Source of the DNA: an uncultured Ruminococcus sp.
Lineage (GTDB): Bacteria > Bacillota > Clostridia > Oscillospirales > Ruminococcaceae
DNA: 8,431 nucleotides
NCBI GenBank assembly: GCA_946404705.1
Contig: CAMJES010000080.1
Location: forward strand, 1-8,431
Direction of reading: 5' to 3'
Made by a program: the position numbers and the translations under genes
Notes under the pieces: model-generated
Databases searched by the model: none
The model's input: the letters and a program-made list of their open reading frames with translations, nothing else
Told to the model about the DNA's origin: nothing
Shown: piece after piece, positions 1-5,974 of the stretch
Layout of the letters: each line of letters begins with the position of its first letter
Position numbering within the stretch: position 1 is the stretch's first letter

Positions 1-38
1 TTATATATTTTGCTGACATTTTCAAGTGATAAAATCAT
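1..38 (-). CDS. Start of an ABC transporter ATP-binding protein (cut by window edge)
   Basis: Only the first 12 codons and two bases of the next are present; the gene runs off the left edge. Read leftward from the ATG at 38-36, the peptide is MILSLENVSKIY followed by a codon starting AA. The pattern hydrophobic-x-L-x-NVSKxY is how very many ABC transporter ATPases begin, forming the first beta strand and the aromatic A-loop tyrosine that stacks on ATP. A good ribosome binding site (GGAGA, 7 bases before the ATG from GGAG) and a promoter at 95-122 support a real gene start. The Walker motifs lie outside the window, so the substrate and direction of transport cannot be told. The family call rests on a very short peptide and is an inference. 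Confidence 0.6.
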   Translation of the reverse strand, partial: MILSLENVSKIY

Positions 39-94
39 ATATGTTCTCCATTTTTTTCATTTATTCATTAACAACACAAAAATTCCCATTATTG

Positions 95-122
95 ATTATA
101 TCATATTTTGAAAATAAGTCAA
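95..122 (-). promoter_or_regulatory. Promoter of the ABC ATPase gene
   Basis: On the minus strand the -35 box TTGACT (122-117) is followed after 16 bases by a perfect -10 box TATAAT (100-95). The -10 is preceded by TG at the extended -10 position (TGATATAAT). Transcription should start near 88, giving a leader of about 50 bases to the ATG at 38. The spacer holds a 13-base odd palindrome, TATTTTCAAAATA (116-104), a possible binding site for a regulator, though such AT-rich palindromes also arise by chance. Confidence 0.7.
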
Positions 123-124
123 GA

Positions 125-156
125 AAAAGCCGTCCGAGTTAATTCGAACGGCTTTT
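125..156 (-). terminator. Rho-independent terminator of the leuCDB operon
   Basis: The arms at 144-156 and 125-137 form a 13-bp stem around a 6-base loop, followed on the minus strand by a T-rich run. It begins 12 bases after the leuB stop. Transcribed leftward, every position pairs, with one G-U wobble. Transcribed rightward, the same position would be a C-A mismatch. That asymmetry, together with the position, indicates that it serves the leucine operon. The T run directly abuts the -35 box of the next leftward promoter. Confidence 0.9.
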
Positions 157-168
157 GAAAGAGTTTTA

Positions 169-1251
169 TCATATATTTGCGGCAATAACATCGCCCATTC
201 CCGAGCAGGAAACCTTTTTCATTCCCTCGGACATAATATCACCTGTGCGGTAACCGTCTTTGAGAGCCTTGTTTACAGCATTTTCAACTGCATCGGCTTC
301 TTTATCCATATCAAACGAGTATCGGAGCATCATTGCAGCGGAAAGAATGGTTGCGATAGGATTTGCAATGTTCTGACCTGCAATATCGGGGGCAGAGCCG
401 CCGCTCGGCTCGTAAAGTCCGAACTTTGTATCATTAAGGCTTGCGGAAGAGAGCATACCGATAGAACCCGTAATCATCGAAGCTTCATCGGAAAGAATGT
501 CGCCGAACATATTCTCTGTGAGAACAACGTCAAACTGTGCAGGATCCTTTACAAGCTGCATTGCGCAGTTGTCAACGAGCATGTGTTCAACTTCAACCTC
601 GGGATAATCTGCGGCAACCTCGTTTACGACCTTTCTCCAAAGTCTTGACGAGTCAAGAACATTAGCCTTATCAACACTTGTGACCTTTTTGCGGCGTTTC
701 ATAGCAATATCGAATGCACGAACTGCAATACGGCGTATTTCGGCTTCGCTGTATGTAAGAGTGTCGGTTGCTGTCATAACGCCATCAACCTCTTCAGTCT
801 TTCGTGCGCCAAAATAAAGACCGCCTGTAAGCTCACGCATGATTACCATGTCAAAGCCACGGTCTGCGATCTCAGCTTTGAGAGGGCAGGCTTCTTTAAG
901 TTCGCTGTAAAGAACAGCAGGACGGAGATTGGCAAAAAGATTGAGTGCCTTGCGGATTTTAAGCAGTCCTGCTTCGGGACGCTTGTCGGCAGGAAGCTTA
1001 TACCACGGTGAAGTTGAAGTGTTTCCGCCGATAGAACCCATAAGAACAGCATCGGCAGACTTTGCCTTTTCTATTGTTTCATCCGTTAGCGGAACGCCGT
1101 TCACATCAATTGAGCAGCCGCCCATAAGAAGCTGTTCGTAATTGAAAGTATGACCGAACTTTTCAGCAACCTTGTCAAGCACCTTCATTGCCTCGGTGAC
1201 GATCTCGGGGCCGATCCCGTCACCCTTTATAACAGCGATATTTTTATTCAT
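169..1251 (-). CDS. leuB: 3-isopropylmalate dehydrogenase
   Basis: LeuB oxidises and decarboxylates (2R,3S)-3-isopropylmalate with NAD+ to 2-ketoisocaproate, the third step of leucine synthesis, in the cytoplasm. The 360-residue length is normal for the family. Visible landmarks are the N-terminal GDGIGPE (10-16), substrate-binding arginines R100, R110 and R139 (in MRELTGG), Y146, K195, D227 (in VDNCAMQ), and the metal-binding aspartates D251 and D255 in the segment ENMFGDILSDEAS. The cofactor-loop segment GSAPDIAG is at 285-292. The loop reads EPSGGSAPDI where many LeuB proteins have EPxHGSAPDI; I take this as a lineage variant. The start is supported by AAAGGAG 8 bases before the ATG, which begins within the stop region of leuD (gap 14 bases). 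It is the last gene of leuC-leuD-leuB and ends with tandem stops (TGA, TAA) before the terminator. Isocitrate or tartrate dehydrogenase relatives are alternatives, but the leuC-leuD context settles the call. Confidence 0.97.
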   Translation of the reverse strand: MNKNIAVIKGDGIGPEIVTEAMKVLDKVAEKFGHTFNYEQLLMGGCSIDVNGVPLTDETIEKAKSADAVLMGSIGGNTSTSPWYKLPADKRPEAGLLKIRKALNLFANLRPAVLYSELKEACPLKAEIADRGFDMVIMRELTGGLYFGARKTEEVDGVMTATDTLTYSEAEIRRIAVRAFDIAMKRRKKVTSVDKANVLDSSRLWRKVVNEVAADYPEVEVEHMLVDNCAMQLVKDPAQFDVVLTENMFGDILSDEASMITGSIGMLSSASLNDTKFGLYEPSGGSAPDIAGQNIANPIATILSAAMMLRYSFDMDKEADAVENAVNKALKDGYRTGDIMSEGMKKVSCSGMGDVIAANI

Positions 1252-1265
1252 CTGTAAGACTCCTT

Positions 1266-1745
1266 TTACTTGATTGAATTGAGCAAGCCGCCCTTGTTGA
1301 TAATGTTCTGAATAAACTCGGGGAACGGTTCTGCCTGATATGTTTCACCCTTGGTAACGTTTGTAATCGTACCTGTGTCAAAATCGATCTCGACCTTGTC
1401 GCCCTTTTCGATCTTCTGTGAAGCTTCTTTGCATTCAAGGATAGGAAGTCCGACATTGATAGCGTTTCTGTAAAAAATTCTTGCGAAAGTCGATGCGATT
1501 ACGCAGGAAACTCCGCTTGCCTTAATGGAAATGGGTGCGTGTTCACGAGAAGAACCGCAGCCGAAGTTTTCAGCCGCAACGATAATATCTCCCTGCTTAA
1601 CATTTTTAACGAAATCCTTGTCGATATCCTCCATGCAATGCTGCGCAAGCTCTTTTGCATCGGGGGAGTTGAGGTATCTTGCCGGAATGATAACGTCTGT
1701 ATCAACGTTATCGCCGTATTTATGTACATAACCTGAAGCTTTCAT
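1266..1745 (-). CDS. leuD: 3-isopropylmalate dehydratase small subunit
   Basis: This is the swivelling small subunit that pairs with LeuC to make isopropylmalate isomerase, which interconverts 2- and 3-isopropylmalate through dehydration and rehydration. It has 159 residues, the short form also found in archaea and many Clostridia, against about 200 in enterobacterial LeuD. Visible motifs are NVDTDVIIPARYL (13-25), which includes the substrate-recognition loop, FGCGSSREHAP (61-71), the family's hallmark active-site segment, and FYRNAINVGLP (91-101). The start is supported by AGGAGA 8 bases before the ATG. It lies 20 bases after leuC and 14 before leuB, so the three are one operon. The same fold serves homoaconitase and dimethylmalate dehydratase, but adjacent leuB favours leucine synthesis. 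Confidence 0.95.
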   Translation of the reverse strand: MKASGYVHKYGDNVDTDVIIPARYLNSPDAKELAQHCMEDIDKDFVKNVKQGDIIVAAENFGCGSSREHAPISIKASGVSCVIASTFARIFYRNAINVGLPILECKEASQKIEKGDKVEIDFDTGTITNVTKGETYQAEPFPEFIQNIINKGGLLNSIK

Positions 1746-1765
1746 TTATTTCATCTCCTATTCGA

Positions 1766-3028
1766 TCACATAACTTCTTCGGGTGAGCTTATCTTGCCTG
1801 TAATAGCCGATGCAGCGGCAACCGCAGGCGAGGAAAGGTAAACTTCGGAATCGGGGTGTCCCATACGTCCGACAAAGTTTCTGTTGGTTGTTGCAATTGC
1901 TTTTTCACCTGCTGCAAGAATACCCATGTGACCGCCAAGGCAGGGGCCGCAGGTAGGAGTGGAAACAGCGCAGCCTGCTTTGATAAAGGTTTCCATATAG
2001 CCAAGCTTGATGCAGTCGAGATAGATCTGCTGTGTTGCGGGAATGATAATGCAGCGAACATCCTTGTGAACGTGCTTTCCCTTGAGTATCTCGGCAGCCA
2101 TAGCCATATCTTCAAGTCTGCCGTTCGTGCATGAACCGATAACAGACTGGTCTATCTTAACTTCGCCGACTTCATCAATAGTGCGTGTGTTTTCGGGGAG
2201 GTGGGGGAATGCAACAGTCGGCTTGATAGTCGAAAGGTCAATATCATATACAGCTTCATATTCAGCGTCGGGATCAGCTTCATAAATGGTGTACGGACGC
2301 TTGCAGCGATCCTTCATATATGCGATAGTTACATCATCAACAGCAAAGATACCGTTCTTGGCACCTGCTTCGATAGCCATGTTTGCCATTGAAAGCCTGT
2401 CGTCCATAGAAAGATTTTTAAGTCCGTCACCAACAAATTCCATAGACTTGTAAAGTGCGCCGTCAACGCCTATCATACCGATAATGTGAAGGATAACGTC
2501 CTTGCCCATAACATACTTGTTAAGCTTGCCTGTGAGGTTGAACTTTATCGCGGACGGAACCTTGAACCAAGCCATTCCCGTAGCCATTCCTGCTGCCATA
2601 TCGGTCGAACCTACGCCGGTGGAAAATGCGCCGAGAGCGCCGTATGTACAGGTGTGGCTGTCTGCGCCGATAATGCAGTCGCCTGCGCCGACAATTCCTT
2701 TTTCGGGAAGAAGTGCGTGTTCAATGCCCATTTCGCCAACATCATAGTAATAATCTATGTCATATTTTGATGCAAACTCACGGCATTGCTTGGAGTTTGC
2801 GGCAGATTTGATATCCTTGTTAGGAGTAAAGTGATCCATTATCATTGTGATCTTGCTTTTATCGAAAACCTTTGTAAAGCCTGCTTTGTTGAATTCGTTG
2901 ATTGCAACGGGAGTGGTAACATCATTGCCGTGTACGATATCAAGCTTGCAGTTTATAAGCTGACCTGCTTTAACAGATTCAAGTCCTGCGTGAGCCGCAA
3001 GTATTTTCTGCGTCATTGTCATACCCAT
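1766..3028 (-). CDS. leuC: 3-isopropylmalate dehydratase large subunit
   Basis: This aconitase-superfamily large subunit carries the [4Fe-4S] cluster of isopropylmalate isomerase. It has 420 residues, matching the short LeuC/homoaconitase-type branch rather than the enterobacterial form of about 466. The three cluster cysteines are visible: C300 in VIGSCTNGR, and C360 and C363 in STPTCGPCLGGHMG. Other family segments are GADSHTCTYGALGAFSTGVGS (121-141), IVHGNDVTTP (31-40) and NFVGRMGHPDSEVYLSSP at the C-terminus. Three in-frame ATGs lie close together (codons 1, 3 and 5). The first is chosen because AAAGGA sits 9 bases before it, the best spacing. It is the first gene of leuC-leuD-leuB, with a short leader of about 32 bases, too short for a T-box or attenuator. 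Control is therefore more likely at the promoter, probably by the divergent LysR protein. Confidence 0.95.
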   Translation of the reverse strand: MGMTMTQKILAAHAGLESVKAGQLINCKLDIVHGNDVTTPVAINEFNKAGFTKVFDKSKITMIMDHFTPNKDIKSAANSKQCREFASKYDIDYYYDVGEMGIEHALLPEKGIVGAGDCIIGADSHTCTYGALGAFSTGVGSTDMAAGMATGMAWFKVPSAIKFNLTGKLNKYVMGKDVILHIIGMIGVDGALYKSMEFVGDGLKNLSMDDRLSMANMAIEAGAKNGIFAVDDVTIAYMKDRCKRPYTIYEADPDAEYEAVYDIDLSTIKPTVAFPHLPENTRTIDEVGEVKIDQSVIGSCTNGRLEDMAMAAEILKGKHVHKDVRCIIIPATQQIYLDCIKLGYMETFIKAGCAVSTPTCGPCLGGHMGILAAGEKAIATTNRNFVGRMGHPDSEVYLSSPAVAAASAITGKISSPEEVM

Positions 3029-3062
3029 ATAAAATCGTCCTTTCTAATTCTTAATGTTGTAC

Positions 3063-3091
3063 TTGCATTATAACATATTTTGTGGTATAAT
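3063..3091 (+). promoter_or_regulatory. lysR-family gene promoter
   Basis: On the plus strand, TTGCAT (3063-3068) is followed after exactly 17 bases by TATAAT (3086-3091), again with an extended -10 (TGGTATAAT). Transcription should start near 3098, leaving about 56 bases to the ATG at 3154. Its -35 overlaps the -10 of leuC and its -10 overlaps the -35 of leuC. A second TATAAT at 3117-3122 has no partner -35 at a usable distance, so I prefer the pair given here. Confidence 0.7.
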
Positions 3092-3095
3092 TCAA
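3067..3095 (-). promoter_or_regulatory. leuCDB promoter
   Basis: On the minus strand, TTGAAT (3095-3090) is followed after exactly 17 bases by a perfect TATAAT (3072-3067), with TG at the extended -10 position (TGTTATAAT). Transcription should start near 3060. The -35 box is off consensus (TTGAAT against TTGACA), as is common for promoters that need an activator. This promoter overlaps the lysR promoter almost base for base in the opposite orientation. Confidence 0.75.
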
Positions 3096-3110
3096 ATACA
3101 TAATATGAAT
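3090..3110. promoter_or_regulatory. Candidate LysR-type operator, ATTCA-N11-TGAAT
   Basis: A perfect inverted repeat, ATTCA (3090-3094) and TGAAT (3106-3110) with 11 bases between, overlaps the leuC -35 box and the predicted start of the lysR transcript. LysR-family proteins usually bind interrupted dyads in the divergent promoter of their own gene, so position and shape fit both autoregulation and control of leuC. It is not the textbook T-N11-A arrangement, and the DNA is AT-rich, so the assignment is inference. Confidence 0.45.
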
Positions 3111-3119
3111 ATCTGATAT
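3109..3119. promoter_or_regulatory. Second candidate regulator half-site region, ATATC-T-GATAT
   Basis: An 11-base odd palindrome (ATATC, T, GATAT) lies immediately next to the ATTCA-N11-TGAAT repeat, centred about 14 bases further from leuC. LysR-type tetramers typically contact two adjacent sites, one for anchoring and one for activation. This could be one of the two. The palindrome is short and AT-rich, so chance is a real alternative. Confidence 0.3.
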
Positions 3120-3153
3120 AATTTTAAGTTATGAAATTTTAGGAGTTGAAATT

Positions 3154-4041
3154 ATGATTTCCGAAAGCAATCTCAACAGATACCGCCTTTTTTGCGCAGT
3201 TGCCGAGTGCGAAAGCATCTCAAAGGCGGCGGAGCTTAACTATATCAGCCAGCCTGCAATAAGCAAGGCTATCACTAAAATGGAGGAAAGCCTCGGAACG
3301 GTGCTTTTTAACCGCAATCACAGGGGAGTTACGCTCACCGATGAGGGAAAGATATTTTATGACGAACTTAAGGCGGCGTTTGATATAATCAAAGCAGGCG
3401 AGGATAAGCTAAAAACCATAAACGAACTTGGTATAGGCAGACTAAGGCTCGGCGCAAGCTCAGTTCTTTGCAAAGCAATGCTTTTGCCGTATCTGAAAGG
3501 CTTTATTGTCGAAAATCCGCATATAAAGATAACGATAGAGTGCCAGTCCTCGTCACGCATACATAAAATGCTGATGAACGGCGTTATAGATGTCGGATTA
3601 ATGGTAAAGCCGGATAATATGACCGAGCTTTCGTTCTGTTCGCTTGGCGAGATAGAGGATATTTTCATTGCAACGCCGAGTTATCTTGAAAATCTTGCGC
3701 TTCGCAATGAATCGGATATATTTGAAAATGCAAACATAATGCTGCTTGACAGCGAAAATGTTTCCCGTCAGCATATCGACAAATTCTTTAAAGAGAATGA
3801 ACTCGAGCCTAAGCATATACTTGAAGTCAGCAGCATGGATATGCTTATCGAGTTTGCAAAGATCGGTATGGGCGTGTCCTGCGTTGTAAAACAGTTTGTT
3901 GAAAAAGAACTTCAAATCGGCGAGCTGTCCGAAATTCCGCTTAATTCAAAGATAAATAACCGTGAAGTTGGACTTGCGTTCGTCAAGACATCACGCCTTA
4001 ATGTTACAATGCAGAAATTCATTGATTATGTAAACAGATAA
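3154..4041 (+). CDS. LysR-family transcriptional regulator, probable regulator of leuCDB
   Basis: A 295-residue protein, the normal LysR length. Residues 6-65 form the winged helix-turn-helix, with the recognition region in SISKAAELNYISQPAISKAI (21-40) and the wing in LFNRNHRGVTLTDEG (51-65). A linker helix follows to about residue 90, then the effector-binding domain of periplasmic-binding-protein fold starts at IGRLRLGAS (94-102). The start has TAGGAG 8 bases upstream. The gene is divergent from leuC across 125 bp, the classic layout in which a LysR protein controls both its neighbour and itself. By analogy the effector might be 2-isopropylmalate or a branched-chain amino acid, but nothing in the sequence identifies it. 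It converges on ilvB and shares a terminator with it, so ilvB could be a second target. I do not recognise it as a named LysR protein. Confidence 0.92.
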   Translation: MISESNLNRYRLFCAVAECESISKAAELNYISQPAISKAITKMEESLGTVLFNRNHRGVTLTDEGKIFYDELKAAFDIIKAGEDKLKTINELGIGRLRLGASSVLCKAMLLPYLKGFIVENPHIKITIECQSSSRIHKMLMNGVIDVGLMVKPDNMTELSFCSLGEIEDIFIATPSYLENLALRNESDIFENANIMLLDSENVSRQHIDKFFKENELEPKHILEVSSMDMLIEFAKIGMGVSCVVKQFVEKELQIGELSEIPLNSKINNREVGLAFVKTSRLNVTMQKFIDYVNR

Positions 4042-4044
4042 AAA

Positions 4045-4070
4045 TGCTCTCCTCACAAAAGAGGAGAGCA
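4045..4070. terminator. Two-way terminator between the lysR-family gene and ilvB
   Basis: A perfect 10-bp stem (4045-4054 with 4061-4070, core GCTCTCCTC/GAGGAGAGC) around a 6-base loop lies between two convergent genes. Read leftward, the stem is followed at once by a T run, making a good terminator for ilvB, whose stop is 6 bases away. Read rightward, the T run begins 3 bases after the stem, so it should also stop the lysR transcript, perhaps less sharply. Confidence 0.88.
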
Positions 4071-4076
4071 AAATTT

Positions 4077-5753
4077 TTACTTTATTTCAAGAATAGGCTC
4101 TGCAATGGACGCACCTGCAGGAACCATTGGAAGAACGTTGATATCCTTGTCGATAAGGCAGTTGATAAGCACGGGAGCGTTAGCTGCAAGCGCTTTTTCA
4201 AGCGTCGGACGAACTTCTTCCTTTTTGCTTATCGTGTATGCTTCAACGCCGAGAGCCTTTCCAAGCATCTCAAAATCGGTTGCTTTTTCAAGCGTTGTCT
4301 GGGAGAACTTGTTGTTGTAGAAAAGCTTCTGCCATTGACGAACCATTCCGAGAACCGAGTTGTTGAAAACAAGCTCAATAACAGGCAGATTATACTTTGC
4401 AAGCGTTGTAAGCTCATTCATATTCATATAGAAGCTTCCGTCACCTGCAATGTTGATAACATACTTATCGGGATTGCCGACCTTGCTTCCGATAGCGGCG
4501 CCGAGTCCGTAACCCATTGTTCCAAGGCCACCCGATGTTGCAATGCTGTTCGGCTTGGTGAAATTGAAGAATTCAGCGACCCACATCTGATGCTGACCGA
4601 CTTCTGTCGTAATAACGGCATTTCCTTTTGTAAGATCGCAAAGTGTTTCAAGAACATACTGGGGGAGAATATCATCGGGATTTTCCGAAACCTGAACAAG
4701 CGGATACTCTTTTTTCCACTTTTCGATCTGTGCCATCCATTCGGGGTGACTCTGCTTTTCAAGACGTTCGTTGAGCTTGGAAAGTGCAAGCTTGATATCT
4801 CCGATAACTTTATCGGTTATCTCAACATTCTTATTTATCTCTGCGCTGTCGATGTCAAGCTGGAGTATCTTTTTGCCCTGCATTATCTTATCAAAGCTCT
4901 GAGCATTGCAGGTCACACGGTCGGAAAATCTTGAACCGATAACGATCATAAGATCGCATTCTTTTACAGCAAGGGAAGATGTCTTGGTTCCGTGCATTCC
5001 GAGCATACCTGTGTAACGCGGATTTGTGTTGTCGAAAGCAGACTGTCCCATAAGCGTGAGCGAAACGGGCGCGTCAACGATATCCGCAAATTTGGCAAGC
5101 TCGTCAAAAGCTCCCGAAAGTACAGCACCGCCGCCTGCATAGATAAGCGGTCTTTTTGCTTCTGCAATAATCTTTGCTGCATTTTCAATTTCATTTTCAT
5201 CGACCGTATATGTAGGCTTGATAGGTTCTTTATGTTCGAATTCACACTTTGCAGCGGTGATATCCTTTGGAATATCAATAAGAACTGGGCCTTTTCTGCC
5301 TGAGTTTGCAATAAAAAATGCCTCTCTTACAATATCTGCAAGGTCGTTAACGTCCTTGACGATGTAGTTATGCTTGGTGATAGGCATTGTGATCCCGGTT
5401 ATGTCAACCTCCTGAAAGCTGTCCAATCCGAGAAGTGATGTTCCGACATTGCCCGTGATTGCAACCATAGGAATGCTGTCCATGTAAGCGGTTGCGATAC
5501 CGGTTACAAGGTTGGTCGCACCTGGGCCTGAAGTAGCTATAACAACGCCGGTCTTGCCGGTAGTGCGCGAATAACCGTCAGCAGCGTGGGAAGCGCCCTG
5601 TTCATGCGAGGTCAATATATGTGTGATCTTGTCACTGTAATCATACAGCGCGTCATAAATGTTGAGTACGGCACCGCCAGGATAACCGAAAACAGTATCA
5701 ACGCCCTGTTCAATAAGACATTCAAGGATAATTTGCGAACCGTTTAATATCAT
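4077..5753 (-). CDS. ilvB: Acetolactate synthase, large (catalytic) subunit
   Basis: This thiamine-diphosphate enzyme condenses two pyruvates to 2-acetolactate (valine/leucine branch) or pyruvate with 2-ketobutyrate (isoleucine branch). It has 558 residues, normal for the family. The N-terminal domain carries the catalytic glutamate E51 in SHEQGASHAADGY. The FAD-associated segment SFQEVDITG is at 112-120. The C-terminal ThDP/Mg motif runs from GDGS (437-440) to NN (464-465), followed by VRQWQ (471-475), typical of biosynthetic acetolactate synthases. The segment GYGLGAAIG has glycine where many homologues have proline (LPAA). The start has AAGGGAG 8 bases before the ATG. It stands alone: a terminator follows the stop, and no ilvN regulatory subunit gene is nearby. 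Catabolic acetolactate synthase (AlsS) or another ThDP carboligase is less likely, given the FAD-type segment and the leucine neighbours. Confidence 0.93.
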   Translation of the reverse strand: MILNGSQIILECLIEQGVDTVFGYPGGAVLNIYDALYDYSDKITHILTSHEQGASHAADGYSRTTGKTGVVIATSGPGATNLVTGIATAYMDSIPMVAITGNVGTSLLGLDSFQEVDITGITMPITKHNYIVKDVNDLADIVREAFFIANSGRKGPVLIDIPKDITAAKCEFEHKEPIKPTYTVDENEIENAAKIIAEAKRPLIYAGGGAVLSGAFDELAKFADIVDAPVSLTLMGQSAFDNTNPRYTGMLGMHGTKTSSLAVKECDLMIVIGSRFSDRVTCNAQSFDKIMQGKKILQLDIDSAEINKNVEITDKVIGDIKLALSKLNERLEKQSHPEWMAQIEKWKKEYPLVQVSENPDDILPQYVLETLCDLTKGNAVITTEVGQHQMWVAEFFNFTKPNSIATSGGLGTMGYGLGAAIGSKVGNPDKYVINIAGDGSFYMNMNELTTLAKYNLPVIELVFNNSVLGMVRQWQKLFYNNKFSQTTLEKATDFEMLGKALGVEAYTISKKEEVRPTLEKALAANAPVLINCLIDKDINVLPMVPAGASIAEPILEIK

Positions 5754-5802
5754 CTTAGGATCTCCCTTTCAAAAAAGCTTATGCTGTATGCACTTAAATT
5801 AC

Positions 5803-5831
5803 ATTTTACCCCAAAATCCGAATTTTGTCAA
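5803..5831 (-). promoter_or_regulatory. ilvB promoter
   Basis: On the minus strand a perfect -35 TTGACA (5831-5826) is followed after 17 bases by TAAAAT (5808-5803). Transcription should start near 5796, giving a leader of about 43 bases to the ATG at 5753. That is too short for a T-box riboswitch or a leader-peptide attenuator, so control would act at initiation. Confidence 0.8.
5812..5827. repeat. Inverted repeat inside the ilvB promoter
   Basis: CAAAAT (5812-5817) and ATTTTG (5822-5827) form a perfect dyad with a 4-base gap. It lies in the promoter spacer and touches the -35 box, where a bound repressor would block RNA polymerase. It does not match the CodY consensus, because its A and T tracts are in the opposite order. 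Function is inferred from position only. Confidence 0.35.
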
Positions 5832-5906
5832 TGGATATTTTGTAAAGCATAGAAATATCTGCCTAAAAAAGCTTTTCCGAATATTTTTAAATGAATTTCA
5901 AAATAA

Positions 5907-5935
5907 TTGACTTATCCGTAATAAAATGATATAAT
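5907..5935 (+). promoter_or_regulatory. Promoter of the membrane protein gene
   Basis: TTGACT (5907-5912), exactly 17 bases, then a perfect TATAAT (5930-5935) preceded by an extended -10 TG (TGATATAAT). Transcription should start near 5942. This makes a TTG at 5951 an unlikely start codon, because it would leave only about 9 bases of leader, and it supports the ATG at 5975. Confidence 0.78.
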
Positions 5936-5974
5936 AATAAAAGAAGATATTTGTATGTTTTACGGTTGGTGACT

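Noticed and set aside
3029..3060. T-box riboswitch or leucine leader-peptide attenuator before leuC
   Set aside because: The predicted leader is only about 32 bases, with no hairpin, no leucine-rich short frame and no T-box sequence.
1856..3073. Several plus-strand open frames opposite leuC
   Set aside because: All are antisense to leuC, rich in Cys/Ser/His, without recognisable motifs or ribosome binding sites.
3598..3915. Minus-strand open frame of 105 codons opposite the lysR-family gene
   Set aside because: It is antisense to a clear helix-turn-helix regulator and has no family features; shadow frame.
4044..4934. Long open frame of 296 codons on the plus strand opposite ilvB
   Set aside because: It lies wholly antisense to a well-conserved gene, starts inside the terminator hairpin, has no ribosome binding site and a composition (many Cys, His, Arg, Lys) typical of a shadow frame.
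5754..5796. Branched-chain amino acid attenuator or T-box before ilvB
   Set aside because: The predicted leader of about 43 bases holds only a ribosome binding site; there is no hairpin plus T run.
5771..5874. Direct repeat AAAAAAGCTT at 5771-5780 and 5865-5874
   Set aside because: It is only 10 bases, mostly a homopolymer run, in AT-rich DNA; expected by chance and not obviously linked to either promoter.
5892..5910. Small dyads TGAA-T-TTCA (5892-5900) and TCAA-N5-TTGA (5898-5910) between ilvB and the membrane protein gene
   Set aside because: The arms are four bases each. The half-sites resemble those at leuC but with different order or spacing, so they do not support a shared operator.
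5951..5974. Upstream TTG start for the membrane protein
   Set aside because: It would begin only about 9 bases after the predicted transcript start, with no ribosome binding site; the ATG at 5975 followed by a lysine-rich N-terminus is more natural.
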